Shown here: piece after piece, positions 58,301 through 64,000 of the stretch
How the letters are laid out: each line of letters starts with the position of its first letter
How positions within the stretch are numbered: the first letter of the stretch is position 1
Assembly (NCBI RefSeq): GCF_000764305.2
Contig: NW_025931635.1
Span: 186,001-250,000, forward strand
Origin: Hyalella azteca
Lineage: Eukaryota > Arthropoda > Malacostraca > Amphipoda > Hyalellidae
Direction: 5' to 3'
DNA length: 64,000 nucleotides
Notes under the pieces: generated by a model
Databases searched by the model: none
What the model was told of the DNA's origin: nothing
What the model saw: the letters and a program-made list of their open reading frames with translations, nothing else
Position numbers and translations under genes: made by a program

Positions 58301-60854
58301 TACACAATGTTAACGCACTGATGCTAATTTAATGCATAATGCTACACTTCTTATTTCAAGTGTGTAATATAATAATGTAGTTATGTCACTATTGATGGAA
58401 ATTGCAAAGAATAACATCTTCACAACGTACATTCACTCACACATACATGAAAAACTGTCTATGATTCAAGCCACAAATACAGAACTAATCACTTATGCAC
58501 TCACTGAAACATGCAGACTCCTTCCCATTTGCGATCACAACTGCCAACCGAACCTTCCTAATGTTAACAAAGAAGGCAGAGATACCAATATCAATATACC
58601 TACTGATGTGAAAAAATGAAGGATATGAATTCATCTATATTACAAATTTATCAATAACTGACATTCAACAAAATGATTTAATAACCTTTGTAAATGTTAT
58701 ACATGCAGAATCAATTGTGTGTAACAGCCAACAGCCAAGGTGGCAGGAATCTAATAATGAATCTTACTTGTTAATTCTCATTTACCAATTGGTGGGTGAG
58801 GTAACTACAGCGCATTAACTGCAGATAAAGCTCCCAAACTTTGGGATGATAATTGAGTGAAAACTTTACGTGATATATTGTGAGCCTTCTTTAGTTTTAA
58901 TAATGAAGAAATCACAAGGTTCACAGAATCTAAAGGTTTGAATTCTAAATTATTTAGTACTCTACATAATCTAGTCAGTCAACTGAGTTATGCAAGTGTC
59001 ATGTTGTGCATTGCCTTTTCTTTAAGATAAGTTTCTCCAATTGCCAATGAGTTTCTCCTCAATTTGACAGCTGACATAATGAATAGGTGCAATAAATGTT
59101 TTATTTATATTTAATCTGAAACCATTATGTTAAGAGTACCTAAATAGTATTTCCTGCTGTAGATCCTTCTTGCACATCCGTGAGCTACAAGCACAATTAA
59201 CAATGTTGGGAGTGGGACGTTCTCTGTGTTGCCTGACATTTTATTCATGCCAAAGCCAATTTCTGACAGCTTGCATACTTGTTTCTAATTGCCTGCAATG
59301 TTTTATTTCTAAGGCGCAACACTTTTCTTAAGTAAACCTCTAATCTCAGAATTTCATACTGATGTCACTATTTCAACCATCAACGAATGCGTGGAACTAA
59401 GTCTAAGACAAAGCTTAATGTAAAGGAAAATATTGAGTAGTGTCGGACAGTGTGGAATTCTGTATAGTTAATATATTCTCATGTTAATATATGAAAACGT
59501 ATCGAAAAATCAACCCTACCACCGCGTTACACCACCTCACCTTCCACTGCAGTGAAATCATATAAACTGAGCTCATTGGAAACTGCCTGCCGCTCTTCCG
59601 AAATCGCGTGTGGTTTGAAATCCAATCCCGTGTTGCCAACGCCGAATCAAGTTAACTAGTCAAGATCAGAAAGAGAAAAAGGTTTCGTTCATTTGATTAG
59701 AAACAACATAATTATTCATTCTCTTGCACTTAGTATACGAGTGATTAGTTCGACTCTGTTATGAGCGATTGTTCGACTCTGGATGATCAATGTTAGTTCA
59801 TTGATCATCCCGCTAGATTGAATACCTAGCGGGAATCATCCCGCGAGGTATTCAATTCAGTATCACGATAGCTTACATGTGATGTAGTTCTGATCGTCTG
59901 AACTCTGAATTGCGTGTTTAGTGTTGCATGATGGAAATCCCTGCCAAATGATTACATAATGAAGTTTAGTTCATTGCGGTCAACTTAAGAGACAAACTTT
60001 TAACTAACTAATACTTTATATAAGTCTAAGTTTAATTGTTGAGTGAAAGGTGCAGGCATAAAACTTCCAAGTGGTTAGGTACTTTATAGAAACTGAGCAA
60101 GTTAGCCTATGTATTTTATGCCTTTAAGAAGTTCATTTTTTGCCTCAAATAACAATGTTGGATAGAAAAAGTGGTCTCGGTGGATCGAAATAATATATGA
60201 ACCTTCAAAATTAGAATTCCATCCTGGTGTCGGAATTACCCACGATGTTGAAATATACCGCATTTACACTATTGGGAAATGCAAAAATTCTCCTTGTAGA
60301 TTCTAATGATTTCTTGCCTAATTTGTCATCGTAAGCCTGTAAGATTTTACATTTATTGATATTAGCCTAGACAAATTTCACTTGCAACCTGCAAGATATG
60401 CATGATAGGTAAAAGGAAGTATAAAGCCTTACATGACCAGATTAGGCCTAGTCCACAAGTCCAGTTTATGTATACCTACCTATTTGCCATGTCACAATCC
60501 CCAATCCCCATGGCCATCACAGGCCAAGTGATCTTTATACTTTATAGTCAAGCAAGCTCATTTCCTAAGCAAAGAAACAGGCATCACATAAATGAGGATA
60601 AAATTATAACTATTTTACATATGGATAAGGATACCTACATAGGCTAATTCGGCTCTTGACAATTGACATGACTCACATGATAAAGTATAGGCTAATATAG
60701 AAGATTTTAGTAGGTACTTCACTGCATATTAACGGTTACACCTTAGGCAATAAACAATATACTTACTACTGATTTTCATTCCTGGAAAATTTACAGCTGC
60801 AAGAGGTCCTTTATTTCCTTCAGCAAAACTTGTTGTTCGAGGCCTGCCGCTCAT
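33443..60854 (-). CDS. sgg: Glycogen synthase kinase 3 (GSK3/shaggy); eight canonical coding exons
   Basis: Ser/Thr kinase of Wnt, insulin and Hedgehog pathways, acting in cytosol and the Axin/APC destruction complex. Canonical exons: 60854-60767, 45920-45730, 45282-45199, 44308-44198, 43976-43739, 43452-43259, 33912-33726, 33600-33443, all phase-consistent, about 416 residues (human GSK3-beta 420). Visible: N-terminus [12 protein letters not shown] with the inhibitory Ser9; Gly loop GNGSFG; VAIKK lysine; [11 protein letters not shown]; activation-loop Tyr in VSYICSRYY; and Arg/Arg/Lys of the primed-phosphate pocket (NRELQ, HRD, SAKHLV). The Axin/FRAT docking helix ([19 protein letters not shown]) is complete. 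Exon borders (RFK|NREL, GDK|KDEV, WQK|VFR) match the mammalian gene. The C-tail is Ala/Gly/Ser-rich. ATTAAA at 33383-33378 could be the poly(A) signal. An alternative first exon lies at 46.6 kb. Confidence 0.95.
33726..33912 (-). CDS. sgg: GSK3 exon 7: end of kinase domain
   Basis: Encodes [20 protein letters not shown], then [19 protein letters not shown] and LFNFTEM. Acceptor TTTGCAG before 33912; donor GTGAGG after 33726, phase 1. It lies inside activin intron 1. Confidence 0.95.
33913..35330. other. GSK3/activin intronic sequence, nothing recognised
   Basis: AT-rich, no repeat or coding signal that I can support. Confidence 0.4.
35331..35484. repeat. GCAGCAGCT-type repeat followed by (TACTA)n
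   Basis: About 35331-35398 holds diverged units (AGGCACATCAGCTGCAGTTG, CTAGCAGCATCACACTAGGC) closely related to the repeat right of the adapter at 37775. It is followed by about 17 copies of the TACTA pentamer. Confidence 0.85.
35990..36450. repeat. 21-bp minisatellite, about 21 copies
   Basis: Alternating TTTGACGATATTTCACGGCAG and CTCAATGATATAGCACGGCAG half-units (21 bp each, reading-frame neutral), giving open frames on both strands that are not genes. It lies about 500 bp from the 3' end of activin exon 1. Confidence 0.95.
36955..37339 (-). CDS. Activin-like exon 1: signal peptide and propeptide
   Basis: Starts at tandem ATGs (37339 and 37336). A hydrophobic leader ([12 protein letters not shown]) is followed by APCPQC, then the [14 protein letters not shown] and [11 protein letters not shown] segments typical of inhibin-beta propeptides, ending [10 protein letters not shown]. 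Donor GTGAGT begins at 36954, phase 1. The start codon lies about 150 bp downstream of two promoter-proximal minisatellites. Confidence 0.85.
37487..37580. repeat. 40-bp tandem repeat upstream of activin ATG
   Basis: TTCCTGCCTTCCACCCGCGC followed by TCTCCCGCCGCCTCACATCC, just over two copies, starting about 150 bp upstream of the activin start codon. Confidence 0.9.
37592..37736. repeat. 14-bp minisatellite abutting the adapter
   Basis: About ten copies of ATGACAGCATTTGA, with one 3-bp insertion. It ends exactly at the mate-pair adapter, so copy number is unreliable. Confidence 0.95.
37737..37774. other. Nextera mate-pair junction adapter left in the assembly
   Basis: CTGTCTCTTATACACATCT followed directly by its reverse complement AGATGTGTATAAGAGACAG, i.e. 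two Tn5 mosaic ends joined head to head, as made by mate-pair circularisation. It is not genomic. Flanking sequences may not be truly adjacent. Spurious frames here contain the usual adapter translations such as MCIRDR and YTSRCV. Confidence 0.98.
37775..37862. repeat. 41-bp tandem repeat right of the adapter
   Basis: About two units of AGGCACAGCAGCAGCTGCAG followed by TCGCTGTAGCAGCAACACACC; a relative occurs at 35331-35398. Confidence 0.9.
37863..39508. other. GSK3 intron 6, nothing recognised
   Basis: A GC-rich patch to about 37980 (GCCGCCGCCGCCGCCAGAACG) could belong to a promoter if the join at the adapter is real. The remainder is AT-rich without supportable features. Confidence 0.35.
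39509..40196 (+). mobile_element. Internally deleted Tc1/mariner-type element
   Basis: Terminal inverted repeats of 27 bp: TATAGACAGAGTGATTCATG... at 39509-39535 and its imperfect complement ...CATGAATCACTCTG-type (here CGTGAATCACTCTGTATATA) at 40170-40196, with TA ends. Inside, the plus strand reads [18 protein letters not shown] (N-terminal helix-turn-helix) and soon [11 protein letters not shown] (C-terminal transposase motif), then [20 protein letters not shown]. The catalytic core between them is missing and frames are broken, so it is non-autonomous. Confidence 0.85.
40722..40786 (+). CDS. Candidate first exon of an unrecognised plus-strand gene
   Basis: ATG after a GC-rich leader (GAGCGCCCGTC) opens [20 protein letters not shown], with donor GTAAGC at 40787, exit phase 2. 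It is antisense to the GSK3 intron. No downstream partner exon was found on this strand. Composition and start context are good, but it is a single short frame. Confidence 0.25.
40787..42313. other. GSK3 intron 6, nothing recognised
   Basis: No repeats or coding signal that I can support beyond the candidate exon at 42314-42379. Confidence 0.35.
42314..42379 (-). CDS. sgg: Candidate GSK3 cassette exon (66 nt)
   Basis: Flanked by TTGCAG upstream and GTGAGT downstream, exactly 22 codons, phase 0 at both ends, reading [22 protein letters not shown]. Inclusion between HPWQK and VFRQR would insert 22 residues where the mammalian neural GSK3-beta-2 isoform carries a 13-residue insert. No sequence similarity to that insert is visible. 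A chance match in a 9-kb intron is quite possible, and the tandem ATG could mark another transcript. Confidence 0.35.
43259..43452 (-). CDS. sgg: GSK3 exon 6: C-lobe and Axin/FRAT docking helix
   Basis: Two bases complete Asp. It then reads [20 protein letters not shown] to [12 protein letters not shown]. Donor GTGAGA after 43259, phase 0. The following intron of 9.3 kb contains activin exon 1, an adapter relic and a candidate cassette exon. Confidence 0.95.
43739..43976 (-). CDS. sgg: GSK3 exon 5: catalytic and activation loops
   Basis: Encodes [41 protein letters not shown] and [17 protein letters not shown]. All catalytic residues are intact, including the activation-loop Tyr. Acceptor GTGCAG, donor GTGAGT, exit phase 1. 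Confidence 0.96.
44198..44308 (-). CDS. sgg: GSK3 exon 4: hinge region
   Basis: 37 codons from [20 protein letters not shown] to TIPISYIK, phase 0 at both ends. It contains the hinge LVLEYV that lines the ATP site. Acceptor CCGCAG, donor GTGAGT. A TGATCA-rich minisatellite begins about 55 bp upstream in the preceding intron. Confidence 0.93.
44366..45035. repeat. TGATCA-rich minisatellite, more than 25 units
   Basis: Repeats of TGACTGTGATCAATGATGTA and shorter or longer variants (about 20-35 bp), in the GSK3 intron between exons 3 and 4. Each unit contains the palindrome TGATCA. Confidence 0.95.
45199..45282 (-). CDS. sgg: GSK3 exon 3: alpha-C helix
   Basis: 28 codons, [20 protein letters not shown] to YSCGDK, phase 0 both ends; acceptor CAACAG, donor GTGAGT. 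It carries the alpha-C Glu and the primed-pocket Arg. Two departures from the family: Glu where Arg/Lys usually precedes Leu-Arg/Lys-Tyr, and Cys for Ser in the FFYSSG stretch. Confidence 0.92.
45730..45920 (-). CDS. sgg: GSK3 exon 2: start of kinase domain
   Basis: Encodes [16 protein letters not shown], then [15 protein letters not shown] and [15 protein letters not shown]. Acceptor TTGCAG precedes 45920. The donor after 45730 is the weak GTGCTC, but the border after RFK is conserved in mammals. Confidence 0.92.
46514..46685 (-). CDS. sgg: GSK3 candidate alternative first exon 1b: acidic N-terminus lacking Ser9
   Basis: ATG at 46685-46683 opens a 57-codon frame: [12 protein letters not shown], then [14 protein letters not shown] and [15 protein letters not shown], strongly acidic with a basic end. 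Donor GTAAGG after 46514 exits in phase 1, exactly what the exon at 45920 needs, giving [15 protein letters not shown] see no Ser9 motif. Drosophila shaggy has alternative N-termini by general knowledge, but I do not recognise this peptide. It could instead be an internal exon with an unseen upstream acceptor. Confidence 0.6.
46686..48596. other. GSK3 intron 1 upstream of exon 1b, nothing recognised
   Basis: Possible promoter and 5' UTR of the alternative transcript are expected just above 46685 (GC-rich to about 46800). No TATA box was confirmed. Confidence 0.35.
48597..49682. mobile_element. TTAA-flanked MITE-like element, about 1.1 kb
   Basis: Ends are TTAAGGAGACCATCTACCCT at 48597 and the complement of TTAAGGGGACCGTCTACCCC at 49682. 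Inside are a long hairpin (about 48818-48862 pairing with 48983-49027: ACCATACCTATCGACTCT and complement) around a poly-C/T loop, and a direct repeat of about 85 bp (49375-49440 and 49557-49640: TCTGGTACCGTTCGAYGCGT). No coding capacity. TTAA targets suggest piggyBac-type mobilisation. Confidence 0.75.
49683..51950. other. GSK3 intron 1, CpG-normal part
   Basis: No gene or repeat recognised. I count about 38 CpGs in 50101-51120, in contrast to the next block. Confidence 0.5.
53335..53515. repeat. 27-30-bp tandem repeat, six copies
   Basis: GGTTATGATTGTAGACTGTG plus GCCTGA units, alternating with GGTCTATGATTG variants. Confidence 0.95.
55805..55985 (-). repeat. Second copy of the foldback-like element
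   Basis: Reverse-complement relative of 18690-18935: same GCGCATTTTCTC/GAGAAAATGCG arms, GTCGACGAGAAAATGCG segment, and a much shorter (CTGT)n core. Confidence 0.8.
56249..56342 (-). CDS. Candidate terminal exon paired with 57852-57886
   Basis: After acceptor TTTGTACAG, entry phase 2 gives [20 protein letters not shown] and a stop TGA at 56251-56249. The two cysteines are spaced C-x9-C. The segment keeps several CpGs in a CpG-poor block, hinting at constraint. Another frame is also open, so the reading is uncertain. Confidence 0.2.
57340..57640. repeat. Degenerate repeats of GAATTCCGATGCTGTGTGTG type
   Basis: Several related words (CAGCTCGGAATGAGCT, GCTGTGTCGGAATT, GGAATGAGCTGTGTGTGTCT) and AATTAGGCTTTTGATTAA repeats; loose array, origin unclear. 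Confidence 0.5.
57852..57886 (-). CDS. Candidate first exon of a small nested gene in GSK3 intron 1
   Basis: ATG at 57886-57884 in the context GGGAAAATG, reading [11 protein letters not shown], donor GTGAGA, exit phase 2. It sits in a short CpG-rich spot (about 57841-57960) within CpG-depleted sequence, which could mark a promoter. Speculative. Confidence 0.2.
58119..58275. repeat. Tandem repeat of about 45 bp, 3-4 copies
   Basis: Units of the type GTCACAGTCACAAGAATCCA followed by ATCAGCRTTAGAAYGTGTGC AAC. Confidence 0.85.
58276..59780. other. GSK3 intron 1, nothing recognised
   Basis: AT-rich, fairly CpG-poor; no supportable gene or repeat. Confidence 0.4.
59781..59856. repeat. Two adjacent hairpins
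   Basis: GGATGATCAATG (59781-59792) pairs perfectly with CATTGATCATCC (59799-59810). Next, ATTGAATACCTAGCGGGA (59817-59834) pairs 17 of 18 with TCCCGCGAGGTATTCAAT (59839-59856). Confidence 0.9.
59857..60766. other. GSK3 intron 1 next to exon 1a
   Basis: No feature recognised beyond the exon 1a donor. Confidence 0.4.
60767..60854 (-). CDS. sgg: GSK3 exon 1a: canonical N-terminus with Ser9
   Basis: ATG at 60854-60852 opens [15 protein letters not shown] and runs to FPGMKISS, the conserved N-terminus whose Ser9 is phosphorylated by Akt-type kinases to block the substrate groove. Donor GTAAGT follows 60767. Phase 1 matches the exon at 45920. The intron to the next exon is 14.8 kb. Confidence 0.9.
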
Positions 60855-61816
60855 CGTAAATAAAGCTCAACAAAATAGGTCAAAACAAAAGAACATTTCA
60901 TTTGACTCAGATGCGAACAGACGACATAGCTCTGGAATCAATCACTACACTTTGACTTTTAGAATCCTAATTACTAGTAAAACTTTTATAAAAAGGTCAC
61001 TGGTATGAGCCAAATGCTCATGGTTCAAAAGAAACGGAAAATTACGACGGAGTTATTTCATTCATCAGTCTCATAGTTAGGCTCCGTCTTGGGCACTCAG
61101 TGTTCCACTATTGATCCTCAATTGCAGGCTACAACAGGCTCAAATGTCTTACACGGGCACAAAATCTTCGATTAACTTACAGCTTTCTGTAAATTTTATG
61201 GCTTTAATTTACAAACCATCTGCTTAGAAATGTTATTCGAAACTATGACCCATTTAAGATCAATAATCTCCGTGCAATTTGTGAGATATCAAACATGGAG
61301 ATAATACTTTAGAAGACTGTAGTGGCCGATCAGTAGAAAAAGCCTTGCATATTTTACCAAATTGAAATATTTGTAATATCAAAGCCCATGACCAAAAAAA
61401 GTTATATTACCTTCATCCAACTCGTTAGCAACAGAAAGATACTCAAACGCAATACGATATCGAATTTTTTTTTTAAAAGACTGTTCTGTGAATTTAAATT
61501 TTGGGAATTGCGGCTAAAAATTCAGAATGAGATATTTATATATAACATTTGATTATTAGCATAGCGCGGATGCATAGTTGTTCAAAACTCCAGTTATAAT
61601 AGTATCTTAAATTCTATTGAATGTGATTTTGAAGAGTTAGTGCAAAAATCAAGGGTACCAAGAGACCTAACCGTGGTCAAAATTTAGAAATGGTCATTTT
61701 AGTTAGTATTTATTCGCTTACATTCGTCCCAACATATATATAAAGATGAGTTAATTTAGAGTTTGATATGTATGATGTGAAATCGCTTATAATTCCTACA
61801 TTAACCAATATAAATG
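60855..61816. other. Upstream flank of GSK3 exon 1a
   Basis: Expected to hold 5' UTR and promoter. I see no TATA box or CpG-rich core that I can defend. Confidence 0.35.
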
Positions 61817-61864
61817 AACGTCTCGGACAAATTTACGGCCGGCCGTAAATTTGTCCGAGACGTT
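61817..61864. repeat. 48-bp perfect palindrome without spacer
   Basis: AACGTCTCGGACAAATTTAC-GGCC is followed immediately by its exact complement; the centre is GGCCGGCC. The symmetry ends abruptly on both sides. Confidence 0.98.
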
Positions 61865-62189
61865 AGAAATGAAGCACACAATGTACTAAAATTTTTACTC
61901 CCACATAGATATGAATAAATAATAAATGTTGGAATATGAATATCATGCTGTGCTCTATGCATTTACTAAACAGACCAGAGATTGTTTCACAAGTTACACT
62001 CAATATTTTTAAGGAGAGAAAACACCCTTAATAATGCGCACGTAGAAGTTGATGAACTGTGATGATGAAATGAATATATCGATAAAAAAAATGTAGAAGA
62101 ATAGAATAAATGTTGAAGATAGTGAATATAAGAAAAGTGTTGTAGGTCAACGATGAGTGCATGCGAACTAATCTAAAAAATTAATCAGA

Positions 62190-62400
62190 TTGACTGAGTG
62201 GCTGAGTTCGAGATGGCTTTCTGCTGGGTCTGTTCGCAGCAGAACCGACGTCCACCTACACTCCTATCCGTCGGCCATCAGAATATGGAACTCCCTGAGT
62301 GCAGACGTCGTGGCAGCCACATCGCTACCTGCCTTCCAGTTAGCTATACAAGGCTGGCTGAAGGCGTACCATAACTAAAACCTTTCTAGCGCCTGTTTAT
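62190..62400 (+). mobile_element. 3' end of a LINE reverse transcriptase ORF
   Basis: Encodes SYPSAIRIWNSLSADVVAAT and SLPAFQLAIQGWL, the C-terminal block characteristic of LINE RT proteins, ending in TAA at 62376-62378. 5'-truncated copy. Confidence 0.7.
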
Positions 62401-62564
62401 CTTAAGACGTTACATGTTCTTCGAATATCGAAACGTTCTCCAATGCCCTCATGTGCGTACGCGCAACCGTTGGTGGGATTTATCTTCAATTATGGAGTAT
62501 CCACCGTATTATTATGAATATTATGAATACTGCCAAAAACTATCAAATAACATAACATAGCGAT

Positions 62565-62840
62565 GTCGGCGCTGATGAGTAGGCCTGATGTGGCCTGTCG
62601 CCGATTCTTACTTTTTGTGACTTCTGGACAGATCTAAATCGTGTCATTTGACCAGATATTTTCAGGACTGACGATAGTTTGAAATAGCTACTAGATTTCT
62701 ACCGGGTTCGATATGGTGCTAAGCATTTCCAATCTGAACATATATTTTTCCATAGCTTTATCTAGTTGTTCTTGAACGCGTTCATACCCGGAGCGCCAAC
62801 GACGTAATCGGGGAGGCTGGATACGCAGAACTTGGAGGTT
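62565..62840 (-). mobile_element. Second LINE 3' end, opposite orientation
   Basis: The minus strand carries a frameshifted version of the same terminal ORF region (about 62840-62680), then the tail AAGAATCGGCGACAGGCC ... GCCTACTCATCAGCGCCGAC at 62615-62565 and an (ATGTT)n run. Related to 15187-15560. Confidence 0.7.
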
Positions 62841-63284
62841 ACCCAATTCTTTCGTGACCCCATACTAAAATTTTATTTGATTTTTTTAACAGAGCGGTGG
62901 TTAAAAGCATTGCCATTTTTCAATTTTATTTTTAATCCAAACAATTTTCTTCGACGACGTAACCTATTGATCAATGTTGTTGGCCGTGTCGAAGATGTAA
63001 AGGAAACCTCATACAGGCCAGCTGTAACATCTAGACACGGCCTAATGAACAAGCACCTCTGCAAAATGCAAGCTTGAAACGCCAAATTGGTATTTTACAT
63101 TCACAACGGGCTTCGAGACATCGTGATTATCCCGAAATATATATTATAACACATATCTAGGGACCTAGGGTAATAAATTTGGCTTTCATCTTCTAATGCC
63201 TATCATTATCTGGTGTTGAATGTTTGGATGAAAGGAAATTTTATGGACAGAAAATTTATATTGAACAGGCAGGCATTTTAATGT
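62841..63284. other. Nothing recognised
   Basis: AT-rich flank between LINE and SINE copies. Confidence 0.4.
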
Positions 63285-63560
63285 GCAGGGTAGGGTGGTC
63301 CAGTGGTTACAGTTCATAGTGCCAACATTGGGGCTTAGCGGTGCGGGTTCGAGACCTAAAAGGCTGCGATTGTTGTGCGATGTTAAGAATCTGCTTCAAG
63401 TCTAACGGACTATTGAACGCTAAAATAAATAACGGCCTATTTAATGCTTAAAAAATAACCTCCTATTGAACGTCGTAACAAATAGCAGCCTATTGAACGC
63501 TGAAATGAATAACGGCCTATTGAACGCTGAAACAAAATAACGGGCTATTTAACGCTAAAT
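63285..63560 (+). mobile_element. tRNA-derived SINE with tandem 3' tail
   Basis: A box TGGTCCAGTGG, B box GGTTCGAGACC (63346-63356), tail GTTAAGAATCTGCTTC. From about 63398 there are five diverged units of TATTGAACGCTGAAATAAAT-AACGGCC. Same family as 26889-27125. Confidence 0.8.
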
Positions 63561-64000
63561 GAACACATAAAATCATTATGTAGGAAGCACCAATTCAAAT
63601 GTGACAAAGAGTGAACCTAAAAATTTTCAATTTTTTCTCATAAATTCCCATTATTTCTCCCATGGATTTATGTTCATTTTACAAATTTTGTTTTGTATAG
63701 GAAATAAGCAACAATGATAGAAAACGCATAAAAAACAATTTTATTGAAGTTTTCATAAGAACAATACACAGCCCGATAGACTAACAATCTTTTCGCTGCC
63801 GGGGTAACATAGCGAGATGCGGCTCGCGCTCAACGAATGCAATATAATTTTAATTACCGTATATATTTAAAAATAACATCCGGAGCTCGAGGGACAGATT
63901 AAGGAAAATTTTGATGTAGGCATTGGTCGGGTGCCTGCACATATCAGGCTGGAATATAACTTTTATGTCGTTTCTTTATACCACGTCTCCAGGTAAACTG
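63561..64000. other. Nothing recognised
   Basis: AT-rich end of the window, no coding signal. Confidence 0.4.

Noticed and set aside
61817..61864. Bacterial-style terminator hairpin
   Set aside because: No loop, no U-run, and eukaryotic context.

Overview
The window is animal nuclear DNA from an arthropod, most likely a crustacean. The sequence is AT-rich, exons are short with GT-AG introns, and minisatellites and transposon relics are abundant. Three protein-coding genes can be assembled exon by exon, and the reading phase matches across every proposed junction. The arthropod call rests on a receptor whose transmembrane segments resemble, from memory, the Drosophila pigment-dispersing factor receptor. 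I cannot name the species.

Layout. (1) 150-8695, plus strand: ten exons of a class B GPCR, the PDF receptor. The extracellular hormone-binding domain and all seven membrane helices are present; the N-terminal exon(s) lie left of the window. (2) 8.7-13.2 kb: intergenic, dominated by a 20-bp minisatellite of about 74 copies. (3) 13221-37339, minus strand: a three-exon activin/inhibin-beta-type TGF-beta ligand, convergent with the receptor. (4) 33443-60854, minus strand: GSK3 (shaggy) in eight canonical coding exons, plus an alternative first exon at 46.6 kb that would remove the regulatory Ser9 segment. (5) 60.9-64 kb: upstream flank with LINE tails, a SINE and a perfect 48-bp palindrome.

The activin and GSK3 genes are interleaved on the same strand. 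Activin exon 1 lies inside a GSK3 intron, and the last two GSK3 exons lie inside activin intron 1. This may be real, but an intact Nextera mate-pair junction adapter sits at 37737-37774 in that intron. Related short repeats flank the 2.3-kb block that carries activin exon 1. The order must be verified before biology is built on it.

Most interesting signals. Two ~31-bp minisatellites, each of about 13 units, are built from a splice acceptor plus the first bases of the adjacent exon, in two unrelated genes on opposite strands. A candidate 66-nt in-frame cassette exon sits in the GSK3 intron that, in mammals, hosts the neural GSK3-beta-2 insert. A CpG-depleted block begins sharply near 52 kb in GSK3 intron 1.

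Mobile DNA includes a truncated jockey-like retrotransposon, three LINE 3' ends sharing a tail motif with a tRNA-derived SINE, an internally deleted Tc1/mariner element with inverted ends, a TTAA-flanked MITE and several foldback elements. The genes have related broad themes (neuropeptide reception, TGF-beta signalling, Wnt/insulin-pathway kinase), but nothing in the sequence indicates they act as a unit.
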